Shown: positions 36,261-47,567 of the stretch, piece after piece
Position numbering within the stretch: position 1 is the stretch's first letter
Layout: each line of letters begins with the position of its first letter
Origin: Rhodopseudomonas palustris
Lineage (GTDB): Bacteria > Pseudomonadota > Alphaproteobacteria > Rhizobiales > Xanthobacteraceae
DNA length: 64,000 bases
Direction of reading: 5' to 3'
Assembly: GCF_034479375.1 (NCBI RefSeq)
Contig: NZ_CP140155.1
Coordinates: forward strand, 4,006,501-4,070,500
Notes under the pieces: generated by a model
Seen by the model: the letters and a program-made list of their open reading frames with translations, nothing else
Databases searched by the model: none
What the model was told of the DNA's origin: nothing
Made by a program: the position numbers and the translations under genes

Positions 36261-37199
36261 ATGAGACAGATAGCGCGCCTCCTCGCCTTTGCCCTGGTGC
36301 TTGCCGCGACGCCCGCAGCCGCCGAGACCATCTATCCGCGCGGCATCCGCGTCGGCCTCACACCGATGCCGGGAATGACCGAGTCGAAGGCCTTCCTCGG
36401 CTTCGAATCCGCCGGCCACGGCGTCAAGGTGCTGCTGGCCGAATTGCCTGGTCCGGCCTTCGGCGAGGTCGAGGCGGCCTTCAAGGCGGTGCCGGAAGGC
36501 GCGATGGGCAAGGTGAAACCCGAGAGCCTGGAGACCGCCGCCGGCACCGCCTACTACACGGCCGAGGAAGGCGTCGTCGGCGCCGACAAGGTCCGTCGCT
36601 ACTCGCTGATCGTGTCGGGCAGCAAGGCGTTCTCCGGCTATGTGGCGGTGCAGGTCGCCGACAGCGAGGCCAAGACCTACTCGGACGAGGCCGTGAAGAA
36701 GATGCTGAGCTCCGTCTCGGTGCGGCAGCAGGTGCCGGTCGAGGAGCAGGTCGCGCAGATGCCGTTCGACATCCGCGAATTGAGCGACTTCAAGACCGTG
36801 CGCACGCTGGCGCCCGGCGCCGCGCTGCTGCTCGCCGACGGCAACGAGGACACCGGCATCGAAGGCGCGCCGTTCATGGTGCTGGGCCTGATCGGCTCGG
36901 TGCCGGAACAGACCGACGATCGCGCACGCTTCGCCCAGCAGGCCGCCGCCACCATTCCGGGTCTGCGCGATGCGAAGATCACCAACTCCGAACCGATGCG
37001 GATCGACGGCTCGCCGGGCTTCGAGACCCGGATCGACGCCGTCAGCGGCAAGGACAACACCCCCGTGACCGTGGTGCAGTGGCTGCGGTTCGGCAACGCC
37101 AGCGTGGCGATGCGGGTGATCGGCAGCTCGCCGCGCGACCGCTGGTCCGACGCGTTTCCGCGTTTCCGCAAGGTGCGCGACGGGCTGAAGGCGCGCTGA
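36261..37199 (+). CDS. Exported protein of unknown function
   Basis: A 312-residue protein with a clear signal peptide (MRQIARLLAFALVLAATPAAA, cleaved before ETIYPRG), so periplasmic. The rest looks like two repeats of an alpha-beta domain: each half has a GF/GL segment, a KT(Y/V) region and a closing PxxR or RxKVRDGL. No catalytic motif is recognised. It is preserved next to grpE in convergent orientation, with no gap between the two stop codons. The 395-base region upstream also carries the dnaK promoter; otherwise I see no gene in it. Confidence 0.7.
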   Translation: MRQIARLLAFALVLAATPAAAETIYPRGIRVGLTPMPGMTESKAFLGFESAGHGVKVLLAELPGPAFGEVEAAFKAVPEGAMGKVKPESLETAAGTAYYTAEEGVVGADKVRRYSLIVSGSKAFSGYVAVQVADSEAKTYSDEAVKKMLSSVSVRQQVPVEEQVAQMPFDIRELSDFKTVRTLAPGAALLLADGNEDTGIEGAPFMVLGLIGSVPEQTDDRARFAQQAAATIPGLRDAKITNSEPMRIDGSPGFETRIDAVSGKDNTPVTVVQWLRFGNASVAMRVIGSSPRDRWSDAFPRFRKVRDGLKAR

Positions 37200-37820
37200 T
37201 CAGGCGCTGGTGTCGGTGCCGTTGGCCGCCGCGGGAGCCTGCTTCGCGCCGCCCTTCGAAACGCCGACCAGCGCCGGGCGCAGCACGCGCTCGCCGATCA
37301 TGAAACCGGCCTGCACCACCTGCACCACGGTGCCGGCGGGCACCGACGGATCCGGAACTTCGTACATCGCCTGCTGGAAGTTCGGATCGAACTTCTCGCC
37401 CTGCGGATCGAACTTCCGGACGCCATTCTTTTCCAGCGCGTTGATCAGCGACCGCTCGGTGAGTTCGACGCCCTCGATCAGTCCCTTGAGCCCGGCATCC
37501 GCATTGGCACGAGCTTCGGCCGGCACGGCGTCGAGCGCGCGCTGCAGATTGTCGGCGATCTCGAGCACGTCGCGGGCGAAAGCCGAGACGCCGTAGGTCC
37601 GCGCATCGGCGACTTCCTTCTGAGTCCGGCGACGCAGATTCTCCATTTCGGCCAGCGTGCGCAGCATCTTGTCGCGCGCCTCGGCGGCTTCCTTGACGAG
37701 CGCTTCGTTCGCACCTTCTTCCGGGTCGTCCGGCATGATGTACGGCTTGGAAACCACCGGATCGGCGGCTGCCTGCGCCTCGTCCTGGTTGTGGTCCTTC
37801 GGTCCGTTGGAATCGGTCAT
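37200..37820 (-). CDS. grpE: Nucleotide exchange factor GrpE
   Basis: A 206-residue DnaK co-chaperone. An acidic N-terminus precedes a long coiled coil ([35 protein letters not shown]) and the family signature beta domain ([48 protein letters not shown]). It releases ADP from DnaK. The ATG at 37820 has AAGG 8 bases upstream; the open frame upstream is a palindromic repeat. hrcA lies 196 bases upstream on the same strand, so grpE may have its own promoter. Confidence 0.96.
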   Translation of the reverse strand: MTDSNGPKDHNQDEAQAAADPVVSKPYIMPDDPEEGANEALVKEAAEARDKMLRTLAEMENLRRRTQKEVADARTYGVSAFARDVLEIADNLQRALDAVPAEARANADAGLKGLIEGVELTERSLINALEKNGVRKFDPQGEKFDPNFQQAMYEVPDPSVPAGTVVQVVQAGFMIGERVLRPALVGVSKGGAKQAPAAANGTDTSA

Positions 37821-37924
37821 CACGCTACCTTCTGAGAGAAAAGTCTGGATCGGTCGGGAATGGGCTGGCCGGGATATCGTGGTTTGCGCCATGAAAATCA
37901 AGCTTGGCGGCCGGCATACGGTCT

Positions 37925-37946
37925 CGAAAACGGGTCCCGGTTTTCG
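37925..37946. repeat. Rhizobial palindromic repeat between hrcA and grpE (family F)
   Basis: CGAAAAC, 8 bases, GTTTTCG, followed by CAGAAGGATCATGC. This resembles the common rhizobial intergenic element with CGAAAACCGG arms and a trailing GATCATGC. It separates hrcA from grpE. Confidence 0.65.
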
Positions 37947-38016
37947 CAGAAGGATCATGCCCGATCAGAAAGACTGGAGCCGATCGCAGTCCGACGACAG
38001 GCCCTTGCCCTGAGCG

Positions 38017-39105
38017 TCAGCCGCCCAGCATCTGGCTGACGATACGCGCGGTGTAGTCGACCATCGGGATCACCCGCGCGTAGTTCAGCCGGGTCGGACC
38101 GATCACGCCCAGCACGCCGACGATGTGGCCGGCGCCGTCGCTGTAGGGCGCAATGATGGTCGAGGAGCCGGACAGCGAGAACAGCTTGTTCTCCGAGCCG
38201 ATGAAGATCCTCACGCCCTCGGCGCTCTCGGCGCGCCCGAGCAGATCGACGACCCCGCGCTTGGTTTCGAGATCGTCGAACAGCCGCCGGACCCGTTCGA
38301 GATCTTCCAGCGCGTGCAGATCCCCCAGCAGATTGGCGTGGCCGCGCACGATCAGCTGGCGATCCTCGCCGTCGCCGCCCGACCAGCTCGCGATTCCGGC
38401 CGAGATCACCTTCTGGGTGAGCTGATCGAGCTCGGTGCGATCCTGCGACAGCATGGTTTCCAGTTCGAGCCGCGATTCGGCCAGCGTCCGGCCGCGGATC
38501 CGGGCGTTGAGGAAGTTCGACGCCTCGGTCAGCGCCGACGACGGCACGCCGGGCGGCAATGCCAGCACGCGATTTTCGACCTGGCCGTCTTCGGCCACCA
38601 GGATCACCAGTGCGCGCTCCGGCTCCAGCCGGACGAATTCGATATGCTTGAGCCGGACGTTGGATTTGGCGGTCAGCACCACCGCGGCCGCCCGCGTCAG
38701 GCCGGACAGCCGGGTCAGCGCTTCGCCGAGCGCGGCCTCGACGGTCTGTGCCCGCCCGACGGACGAGAGCTGCGCCTGGATCGACTGCCGCTCCGGCTCG
38801 GTCAGGTCGCCGACCTGCATCAGCGCATCGACGAAGAAGCGCAGGCCGAGTTCGGTCGGCAGCCGGCCGGCCGAGGTGTGCGGCGCGTAGATCAGGCCGA
38901 GCTGCTCCAGATCGGCCATGACGTTGCGCACCGAGGCCGGCGACAGCGGCATCGAAATCAGCCGCGAGATATTGCGCGAGCCCACCGGCTCCCCGGTCGC
39001 GAGGTAGCTTTCGACGATCTGCCGAAAGATATCCCGCGAGCGCTCGTTGAGCTGCGCCAGTCCGGTATTGGGCGCGATCAGGCCGATCGGTTCATGATGA
39101 GCCAA
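38017..39105 (-). CDS. hrcA: Heat-inducible transcription repressor HrcA
   Basis: A 362-residue HrcA. The N-terminal winged helix (about 20-95) has [52 protein letters not shown] signatures, and the C-terminal part ends [24 protein letters not shown]. It represses CIRCE-controlled genes, usually groESL. I find no CIRCE inverted repeat upstream of any gene in this window, so its targets are elsewhere. It is divergent from rph. Confidence 0.95.
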   Translation of the reverse strand: MAHHEPIGLIAPNTGLAQLNERSRDIFRQIVESYLATGEPVGSRNISRLISMPLSPASVRNVMADLEQLGLIYAPHTSAGRLPTELGLRFFVDALMQVGDLTEPERQSIQAQLSSVGRAQTVEAALGEALTRLSGLTRAAAVVLTAKSNVRLKHIEFVRLEPERALVILVAEDGQVENRVLALPPGVPSSALTEASNFLNARIRGRTLAESRLELETMLSQDRTELDQLTQKVISAGIASWSGGDGEDRQLIVRGHANLLGDLHALEDLERVRRLFDDLETKRGVVDLLGRAESAEGVRIFIGSENKLFSLSGSSTIIAPYSDGAGHIVGVLGVIGPTRLNYARVIPMVDYTARIVSQMLGG

Positions 39106-39283
39106 CTTGTCCTCCGTTGCCCTTCTAATCTGTCGTCGCCGGCGTCAGGTTACAAGTCGGGAGGTTGTCCATGCCAGTAACCGCTTTGGGCCACCGCTTC
39201 GGGCCACCGCCCTTGCCGCTGCGGCGCTCCGCCCCTAAAAGCAGCCCGGATCGCCATTTCCCGAAATTGACGGAGGATTTCCC

Positions 39284-39997
39284 ATGCGGCCAAGCCGCCG
39301 TGCGCCCGATGAATTGCGCGCCGTTTCGCTGGAGCGAGGCGTCGTGAAATACGCCGAAGGCTCCTGCCTGGTTAAATTCGGCGACACCCATGTGCTGGTG
39401 ACGGCGACCCTCGAAGAACGGCTGCCGCCATGGTTGAAGGGCCAGGGCCGCGGCTGGGTGACGGCCGAATACGGCATGCTGCCCCGCGCCACGCTGGAAC
39501 GCACCCGGCGCGAGGCCGCGGCCGGCAAGCAGAACGGCCGCACCGTCGAGATCCAGCGCCTGATCGGCCGCTCGCTGCGCACCATCGTCGACCTGCAGGC
39601 GCTCGGCGAGCGCCAGATCACGGTCGATTGCGATGTGCTGCAGGCCGACGGCGGCACAAGGACCGCCTCGATCACCGGTGCCTGGGTGGCGCTGGCCGAC
39701 TGCCTCGCCTGGATGAAGACCCGCAACATGCTCAAGGGAAATGTGATGCGCGACAACGTCGCCGCGATCTCCTGCGGCATCTACAATGGCACGCCGGTGC
39801 TCGATCTCGACTACGCCGAGGATTCCGAGGCCGAGACTGATGCCAACTTCGTCATGACCGGTGACGGCCGGATCGTCGAGGTGCAGGGCACCGCCGAGAA
39901 GACCCCGTTCTCGCAGGACGAGTTCCTGGCGCTGATGGCGCTGGCGCAGAAAGGCGTGGCGCGGCTGGTCGAGCTGCAGAAAATGGCGGTGGCGTGA
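39284..39997 (+). CDS. rph: Ribonuclease PH
   Basis: A 237-residue phosphorolytic 3'-5' exoribonuclease that trims tRNA 3' ends. Signatures: [20 protein letters not shown] at the start, [38 protein letters not shown] (phosphate and RNA binding), and [24 protein letters not shown] near the C-terminus. It heads the rph-rdgB-hemW operon and is divergent from hrcA, a common alphaproteobacterial order. Confidence 0.96.
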   Translation: MRPSRRAPDELRAVSLERGVVKYAEGSCLVKFGDTHVLVTATLEERLPPWLKGQGRGWVTAEYGMLPRATLERTRREAAAGKQNGRTVEIQRLIGRSLRTIVDLQALGERQITVDCDVLQADGGTRTASITGAWVALADCLAWMKTRNMLKGNVMRDNVAAISCGIYNGTPVLDLDYAEDSEAETDANFVMTGDGRIVEVQGTAEKTPFSQDEFLALMALAQKGVARLVELQKMAVA

Positions 39998-40048
39998 GTC
40001 ATTCTTGCCACCCATTCGCGGCCGCTCCTGAGCTACGCTAGCGCTGCC

Positions 40049-40681
40049 ATGCACCGACGAATCAGCGGCCAGCTCGTGATCGCGACCCACAATCCCGGCA
40101 AGCTCGCCGAGATGCGGGAACTGCTGGCCCCTTACGGGATCGCGGCGGTGTCGGCTGGCGAGCTGGGCCTCGGCGAGCCCGAGGAGACTGGCGACAGCTT
40201 CCGCGCCAATGCCCGCATCAAGGCGGAGGCCGCCGCGCAGGCGGCGCAACTGCCTGCATTCGCTGATGATTCTGGCCTAGCCGTCGATGCGCTCGACGGC
40301 GCGCCGGGAATCTTGTCGGCGCGCTGGGCCGGCGAGGGCAAGGACTTCAACGCCGCGATGGCCCGGATCGAGCGGCTGCTGCAGGAGCGCGGCGCCACGG
40401 TGCCGGCGCAGCGCGGCGCGCATTTCGTCTCGGCGCTGTGCGTCGCCTGGCCGGACGGCCACGTCGAAGAGGTCGAGGCGCGCGCCGACGGCACGCTGGT
40501 CTGGCCGCCGCGCGGCAGTGCCGGCTTCGGCTACGACCCGATCTTCCTGCCGGACGGCCATGATCGCACCTTCGGCGAAATGACCAGCATCGAGAAGCAC
40601 GGCCTGCCGCCGCTCGGGCTAGGCCTGTCGCACCGCGCCCGCGCCTTCGTCAAACTGGCGGAGATCTGCCTTGCGCGCTGA
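40049..40681 (+). CDS. rdgB: dITP/XTP pyrophosphatase (RdgB/HAM1)
   Basis: A 210-residue house-cleaning NTPase that removes non-canonical purine triphosphates. It has [18 protein letters not shown] at the start, the [24 protein letters not shown] motif, and the C-terminal [19 protein letters not shown] and SHRARAF motifs. It lies 51 bases after rph. Its last codons overlap the start of hemW. Confidence 0.95.
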   Translation: MHRRISGQLVIATHNPGKLAEMRELLAPYGIAAVSAGELGLGEPEETGDSFRANARIKAEAAAQAAQLPAFADDSGLAVDALDGAPGILSARWAGEGKDFNAAMARIERLLQERGATVPAQRGAHFVSALCVAWPDGHVEEVEARADGTLVWPPRGSAGFGYDPIFLPDGHDRTFGEMTSIEKHGLPPLGLGLSHRARAFVKLAEICLAR

Positions 40682-41843
40682 TCCGGATCGCGCCTTCGGC
40701 GTCCAAGCCTTTGGTGTCTACGTGCACTGGCCGTTCTGCCTGTCGAAGTGCCCGTATTGCGACTTCAACAGCCACGTCCGCCACGCCGCGATCGACGAGG
40801 ACCGCTTCGCCCGCGCCTTCGCGCGTGAGATCGAGACCACCGCTCAACGGACCGGTCCGCGCGACGTAACCTCGATCTTTCTCGGCGGCGGCACGCCGTC
40901 GCTGATGCAGCCCTCGACCGTCGGGGCGATCCTGGATGCGATCGGCAAGCACTGGCGCGTCGCGCCGGACGTCGAAGTGAGCCTCGAAGCCAACCCGACC
41001 AGCGTCGAGGCGACGCGGTTTCGCGGCTATCGCGCAGCCGGCGTCAACCGCGTCTCGCTCGGCGTGCAGGCGCTCGACGACGCCTCGCTGAAGACGCTCG
41101 GCCGGCTGCACACCGCGCAGGAAGCGATGGATGCAGTCGCGATCGCCCGCTCGGCCTTCGACCGCTACTCGTTCGACCTGATCTATGCGCGCCCGGGCCA
41201 GACTCCGGCGATGTGGGAGGCCGAGCTGCGCCGCGCGATCGGCGAAGCCGCCGAACATCTGTCGCTGTATCAACTCACCATCGAAGCCGAGACGCCGTTC
41301 TTCGCACTGCATCGCGCCGGCAAATTGCAGACGCCGGACGAGTCCGCTTCGCGGGCGCTCTATGACGTGACGCAATCGGTCTGCGCCGAGCTCGGACTAC
41401 CCGCTTACGAGATCTCCAACCACGCCCGCCCGGGCGCCGAGTGCAAGCATAATCTCGTGTACTGGCGCGGCCAGGAATATGCCGGGATCGGCCCCGGCGC
41501 GCATGGCCGCCTCGACATCGGCGGCACGCGCTACGCGGTCGCCACCGAAAAGCGGCCGGAGAGCTGGCTGATGCGGGTCGAGGCCAGCGGACACGGCGTG
41601 ATCACCGACGACCGGCTCAACAGCGAAGAGCGCGCCGACGAATTTCTGCTGATGGGGCTGCGGCTCGCCGAAGGCATCGATCCGCGGCGCTATCAGGCGC
41701 TCGCGGGACGCTCGCTCGACCCATCGCGGATCGCCGTGCTGCGCGAGGAAGGCGCCATCATTGTCGACGCCGACGGAAGGCTGCGCGTGACGCAGGCGGG
41801 ATTCCCGGTGCTCGACGCGGTGGTGGCGGATCTGGCGGCGTGA
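40671..41843 (+). CDS. hemW: Radical SAM heme chaperone HemW
   Basis: A 390-residue radical SAM protein. The iron-sulfur cysteines are in [16 protein letters not shown], and a [11 protein letters not shown]-binding loop and the ELTIEAET-type and [14 protein letters not shown] regions are as in HemW, which delivers heme to membrane acceptors. It lacks the extra N-terminal cysteine of coproporphyrinogen dehydrogenase HemN. No ATG lies near the conserved start; a TTG at 40671 with GGAG 7 bases upstream, overlapping the rdgB stop, is the best start and implies translational coupling. Confidence 0.93.
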   Translation: MRADPDRAFGVQAFGVYVHWPFCLSKCPYCDFNSHVRHAAIDEDRFARAFAREIETTAQRTGPRDVTSIFLGGGTPSLMQPSTVGAILDAIGKHWRVAPDVEVSLEANPTSVEATRFRGYRAAGVNRVSLGVQALDDASLKTLGRLHTAQEAMDAVAIARSAFDRYSFDLIYARPGQTPAMWEAELRRAIGEAAEHLSLYQLTIEAETPFFALHRAGKLQTPDESASRALYDVTQSVCAELGLPAYEISNHARPGAECKHNLVYWRGQEYAGIGPGAHGRLDIGGTRYAVATEKRPESWLMRVEASGHGVITDDRLNSEERADEFLLMGLRLAEGIDPRRYQALAGRSLDPSRIAVLREEGAIIVDADGRLRVTQAGFPVLDAVVADLAA

Positions 41844-41846
41844 AGT

Positions 41847-41943
41847 CGTCGTTCCGGGGAGCGCCGCAAGGCGCGAACCCGGAATCTCAGTTCTCATCAC
41901 CGCGGGATTCCGGGCTCGCCGCTGCGCGGCGCCCCGGAGTGAC
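41847..41943. repeat. Palindromic intergenic repeat (family D)
   Basis: CGTCGTTCCGGGGAGCGCCG ... GAACCCGGAATCTC, then GGGATTCCGGGCTCGCCGC ... GCCCCGGAGTGAC. A nested palindrome between the convergent hemW and LpoA-like genes; it may serve as a shared stop. Confidence 0.75.
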
Positions 41944-41951
41944 CGGCTGAA

Positions 41952-43151
41952 CTAAGCCCCGAAACTTTTCGGCGAGCCGGCCACCGGCTGGCCGCCGCCG
42001 GTGGCGACGCGCATCACGGCGAGGCCGCGTTCGTTGCTGCCGTCGGCGCGGAAGCGGAACAGGCCGTCGATGCCGGCGAAACCCGACGGACTGGTCAGCA
42101 CGGCGGACGAGAACCGCTGCGGGCCTTGCGTGCGCGCCAGCGCGGCGACGAGCGCCACCGCGTCGTAGGCCAGCGTCGCGGTGCGCACCGGCTCCTGGCC
42201 GAAACGGGTGCGATAGCGAGCGGAGAAACTGCGGAAGCCGGACGGATCGGGCGCGGCGTAGAGCCCGCCCTGCAACGCCGGCGTTGCGAACACCCGCGGA
42301 TTGTCCCACAGCCCGGTGCCGAGCAATTGCACGCGGCGCAGATCGGCGCCCGCGGCGGTCAGCGCGTCGCTGACGCTCGCCAGCGCGTCGCCGTCATCGG
42401 CCAGCAGCAGCGAGTCGGCGCCGGACAGCGCCTGCGCGATGGTCCGGGCCGGGCCGGCACGGTCGGCGCCGTATTTCTCGAACGCGGCGATGCGGCCGCC
42501 TTTGGTCCCGACCATCTGCTTGAAGGCGGCCTCGACCACGCCGCCATAGGCGTTATCGGGCAGCAGCGCCGCATAAGAGCGTTTGCCGACGCTCGACGCA
42601 TAGCCGATGATCCGGTTGACGTCGGACTCCGGCAGGAAGCTCAGCAGATACACGCCGCGGCCTGCGACGCTCGAATCGGTCGAGAACGCGATCATCGAGA
42701 CGCCGCGGGCGCGGGTGAGTTGAGCCGCGGCCGGCACCGATTGCGCGAACAGCGGGCCGAGAATGATCTCGGCGCCTTCATCGAGCGCCTGCTGGGTCGC
42801 GGCCTGCGCGCCCTGCGGATTACCGGCGTCGTCTTTCAGCAGCAACTGGACGTCGGGATTATTGAACTCGGCGAGCGCCATCTCGGCGGCGTTCTTCATC
42901 GACTGCGCGGCGACGCCGGCATTGCCGGGCGCCGACAGCGGCAGCACCAGACCGACCTTGACCCGGCCGCTACCGACCGATTGCGACTGCGGCGCGGCCT
43001 CCGGTGCGTTCGGCTGCTGGCCGAACTGGCTGGAGAGAGTCTGCTGCGTCCCCGAACAGGCGGCAAGCAACGGCGCGCCGAGGATCAGGCCGACCGCCGT
43101 CCGGCGGGTCGTTCGCATAGACTTCGTGTTTGGATCGCGCAGTTCCGCCAT
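41952..43151 (-). CDS. LpoA/LppC-like periplasmic-binding-fold lipoprotein
   Basis: A 399-residue lipoprotein with a lipobox (GAPLLAACSG, Cys at about 32). After a Gln-rich linker comes a type I periplasmic-binding fold (VKVGLVLPLSAPGNAGVAAQSMKNAAEMALAEF, then DDAGNPQGAQAATQQALDEGAEIILGPLFAQSVPAA). Homologues next to rsmI are annotated as penicillin-binding-protein activators (LpoA-type), which stimulate peptidoglycan synthases; a substrate-binding role for an amino-acid ABC transporter is the alternative. No transporter genes are adjacent. A second possible start is the Met at residue 12. It is divergent from rsmI. Confidence 0.8.
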   Translation of the reverse strand: MAELRDPNTKSMRTTRRTAVGLILGAPLLAACSGTQQTLSSQFGQQPNAPEAAPQSQSVGSGRVKVGLVLPLSAPGNAGVAAQSMKNAAEMALAEFNNPDVQLLLKDDAGNPQGAQAATQQALDEGAEIILGPLFAQSVPAAAQLTRARGVSMIAFSTDSSVAGRGVYLLSFLPESDVNRIIGYASSVGKRSYAALLPDNAYGGVVEAAFKQMVGTKGGRIAAFEKYGADRAGPARTIAQALSGADSLLLADDGDALASVSDALTAAGADLRRVQLLGTGLWDNPRVFATPALQGGLYAAPDPSGFRSFSARYRTRFGQEPVRTATLAYDAVALVAALARTQGPQRFSSAVLTSPSGFAGIDGLFRFRADGSNERGLAVMRVATGGGQPVAGSPKSFGA

Positions 43152-43339
43152 GACATCTCTTGCAGGGGACCGGCGACGCCGGTCCGGATTTCCGGTAGTT
43201 CAGTTCTGGTCCACCGATGTTCGACGGACATCCCATCATAACGTCGGCGAATGATTAACCAAAACAAAAGGTTTATGCTGGCCATCAGGCCGGGAGAATG
43301 TGCTGTCCGGTACTCCGCCTTTTCTCCTAGATTGTGACC

Positions 43340-44279
<940 letters not shown>

Positions 44280-44293
<14 letters not shown>

Positions 44294-44675
44294 GAACCCG
44301 TCGGCTCCGCCCGCGCCGGAACGCGTCGCCGCATTCCAGACCGGCATTTCGGCCGAAACACGCGCGGCCGCGTATCTGATGGCGAAGGGCTACCGGATCC
44401 TGGCGCGGCGGTTCAAGACGCCGTATGGCGAGATCGACATCGTGGCGCAGCGGCGCAAGCTGATCGCCTTCGTCGAGGTCAAGGCGCGCGCCCGGCTCGA
44501 CGATGCCGCCTATGCGGTGACGCCGCGGCAGCAGCAGCGCATCATCGCCGCGGCCGAAGCCTGGCTGGCGGCCCACCCCGACCACACCGCATTCGAGCTG
44601 AGGTTCGACGCGATGCTGGTGGCGCCGAAGCGGCTGCCGCAGCATCTGGCGGCCGCGTTCGACGCAAGCCCATGA
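44280..44675 (+). CDS. YraN family (UPF0102) putative endonuclease
   Basis: A 131-residue protein. [46 protein letters not shown] carries the E-x-D ... E-x-K pattern of the restriction-endonuclease-like nuclease fold. The true substrate is not known. The ATG at 44280 overlaps the end of rsmI by 14 bases, so the two are probably coupled. The lpoA-rsmI-yraN neighbourhood is conserved in many proteobacteria. Confidence 0.88.
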
Positions 44676-44745
44676 CCGCCAAATCCTTGACCGCCGCTGC
44701 CGATCGGCCGATAGCCCTCTTTGCTCACAACCCCGGAAGTCCTGC

Positions 44746-45687
44746 ATGACATTGAAGGTCGCCGTCCAGATGGACCCCATCGCGCGGATCAACATCCGCG
44801 GCGATTCGACATTCGCGCTGCTGCTCGAGGCGCAGAAGCGCGGCCACGCGATCTCGTACTTCACCCCCGACAAACTCTCGCTGCGCGGCAACGACGTCAT
44901 AGCCTCCGTGCAGAGCCTGAGCGTGCGCGATCAGGAGGGCGATCACTTCACGCTGGGCGAGCCCGAACGCATCGACATGCGCAGCTTCGATGCGGTGCTG
45001 CTGCGCCAGGACCCGCCGTTCGACCTCGCTTACATCACCAGCACGCATCTGCTGGAGCGGATCCATCCGCACACGCTGGTGGTCAACGATCCGGCGAGCG
45101 TCCGCAACGCGCCGGAGAAATTGTTCGTGATGGATTTCGCCGAACTGATGCCGCCGACGCTGATCAGCCGCAACCTCGACGAGATCAATTCGTTTCGCGC
45201 CGAGCACGGCGCGGTGGTGATGAAGCCGCTGCACGGCCATGGCGGCGCGGCGGTGTTTCGCGTGCTGCCGCAGGACATCAATTTCGGCTCGCTCTACGAC
45301 ATGTTCGCCGTCACCTTCCGCGAGCCCTGGGTGATCCAGCGCTTCCTCCCCGAGGTGAAGCACGGCGACAAGCGCATCATCCTGGTCGACGGCGAGTTCG
45401 CCGGCGCCGTCAACCGGGTGCCGGCGGCGGACGACCTGCGTTCCAACATGGTGCGCGGCGGCGCCGCGGCGGCGACCGATCTGTCGGAACGCGAGCGCAC
45501 GATCTGCGCGACGCTCGGCCCGAAGCTACGCGAGCGCGGGCTGTTGTTCGTCGGAATCGACGTGATCGACGGTTACCTCACCGAGATCAACGTCACCTCG
45601 CCGACCGGCATCCGCGCCGTGGCGCGGCTCGGAGGCCCGGATATCGCGGCGCGGGTCTGGGACGTGATTGAGCAAAAGCGGTCATAA
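44746..45687 (+). CDS. gshB: Glutathione synthetase
   Basis: A 313-residue ATP-grasp ligase joining gamma-glutamylcysteine and glycine. It begins [29 protein letters not shown] and contains the ATP-binding [16 protein letters not shown] and the [27 protein letters not shown] C-terminal motif with metal ligands, all intact. It lies 70 bases after yraN on the same strand. The product glutathione is the likely carrier for the persulfide enzyme near the left edge of the window. Confidence 0.95.
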   Translation: MTLKVAVQMDPIARINIRGDSTFALLLEAQKRGHAISYFTPDKLSLRGNDVIASVQSLSVRDQEGDHFTLGEPERIDMRSFDAVLLRQDPPFDLAYITSTHLLERIHPHTLVVNDPASVRNAPEKLFVMDFAELMPPTLISRNLDEINSFRAEHGAVVMKPLHGHGGAAVFRVLPQDINFGSLYDMFAVTFREPWVIQRFLPEVKHGDKRIILVDGEFAGAVNRVPAADDLRSNMVRGGAAAATDLSERERTICATLGPKLRERGLLFVGIDVIDGYLTEINVTSPTGIRAVARLGGPDIAARVWDVIEQKRS

Positions 45688-45792
45688 GCGGCGCGAGCGC
45701 CGCGCCGGTATTTGACGTTAGTCTCGGTCGTCCCCTCTTGCTAGTTCGCCGACGCCGCTCCAGAAGTAACGGGTGCAGGCGGAGCATCGGCG

Positions 45793-46521
45793 ATGTTGGC
45801 AGGCGAGAGTCATCTGTGGGGGCGGCGTGCGCTGGAGTTCGTCGATGCTGCAGACCGGCTCGACGGCCCGTCGCTGGTTCGTCAGTTCGAGGCCCACATC
45901 GCCAGCGCCGGCTTCACCGCCTACATCATGGCCGGGCTGCCTTCACCCGGCGCCGGGCTCGCCGACCTGACGCTGGCCAATGGCTGGCCCCGCGGCTGGT
46001 TCGAACTCTATGTCGGCCGTAACTACATGGCGGTCGATCCCGTGCCCCGCCACGGCGCCACCACGGTACAGCCGTTCGAATGGTCGGAAGCGTCCTACGA
46101 TCGCAAGCAGGATCCGGCCGCGCACAAGGTGATGACCGACGCGACGGAATTCGGCCTGGTCCGCGGCTACTGCATTCCACTGCACTACGACGACGGCGGC
46201 GCCGTGATCAGCATGGCCGGCGAATCGCCCGACTTCGACGCCACGGCGAAGAGCGCGATGCAGCTGATCGGCGTCTATGCCCATAACCGGCTCCGGTCGC
46301 TCAACCGGCCCAGGCCGCAGCGCCGGCTTCTGACCTCTCGCGAATGCGAGATCCTGTCGTGGGCGGCGCAGGGCAAGACGGCGTGGGAGATCTCGATGAT
46401 CCTCCGCATCGCCGAACGAACCGTGAAGTTCCACCTCAGCGAAGCGTCCAGAAAGCTCAATGCGGTCAACCGCACGGCTGCCGTCGCCAAGGCAATGGCG
46501 CTCGGACTGATCAGGCTGTGA
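45793..46521 (+). CDS. rpaR: LuxR-type quorum-sensing regulator (RpaR-like)
   Basis: A 242-residue LuxR-family activator. The autoinducer-binding domain (about 15-160) contains WPRGWFELYVGRNYMAVDPVPRH, with the Trp, Tyr and Asp-Pro residues that line the acyl-HSL pocket. The C-terminal GerE helix-turn-helix (about 178-242) has LTSRECEILSWAAQGKTAWEISMIL and RTVKFHLSEASRKLNAVNRTAAV. It lies directly upstream of a luxI-type synthase with a lux box between them. The arrangement and sequence type match RpaR of R. palustris, which responds to p-coumaroyl-HSL and activates rpaI. The signal assignment rests on recalled homology. Confidence 0.85.
   Translation: MLAGESHLWGRRALEFVDAADRLDGPSLVRQFEAHIASAGFTAYIMAGLPSPGAGLADLTLANGWPRGWFELYVGRNYMAVDPVPRHGATTVQPFEWSEASYDRKQDPAAHKVMTDATEFGLVRGYCIPLHYDDGGAVISMAGESPDFDATAKSAMQLIGVYAHNRLRSLNRPRPQRRLLTSRECEILSWAAQGKTAWEISMILRIAERTVKFHLSEASRKLNAVNRTAAVAKAMALGLIRL
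46000..46479 (-). ncRNA. Predicted antisense RNA to rpaR (asrpaR)
   Basis: In R. palustris an antisense transcript of about 300-600 bases, made in response to RpaR and its signal, reduces RpaR levels. Its start was mapped about 51 bases from the centre of an RpaR-binding site (published knowledge). The palindromic lux box here is centred at 46530, which puts an equivalent start near 46479 on the minus strand, inside rpaR. The 3' end is arbitrary. Nothing in the sequence proves transcription. Confidence 0.35.
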
Positions 46522-46540
46522 CCTGTCCGTTCGGACAGTA
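46521..46540. promoter_or_regulatory. lux box (RpaR-binding site)
   Basis: ACCTGTCCGTTCGGACAGTA, with 7-bp arms CTGTCCG and CGGACAG around a two-base spacer, has the size, symmetry and CTGTCCG half-site typical of lux boxes. It starts on the last base of the rpaR stop codon and its centre lies 68 bases before the rpaI ATG. The symmetry allows activation in both directions. Confidence 0.85.
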
Positions 46541-46541
46541 G

Positions 46542-47476
<935 letters not shown>

Positions 47477-47567
47477 GGCGGGCGCCGGTCGCAGGGGAAC
47501 TTTGTTCTTCTAATGTTCTTGCGACCCCCTGGAAACCGCGTTAACCTTCGGATCGCAGGGGGGCGTC

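Noticed and set aside
38017..39283. CIRCE element near hrcA, grpE or dnaK
   Set aside because: I looked for TTAGCACTC-N9-GAGTGCTAA upstream of the heat-shock genes and found nothing resembling it.
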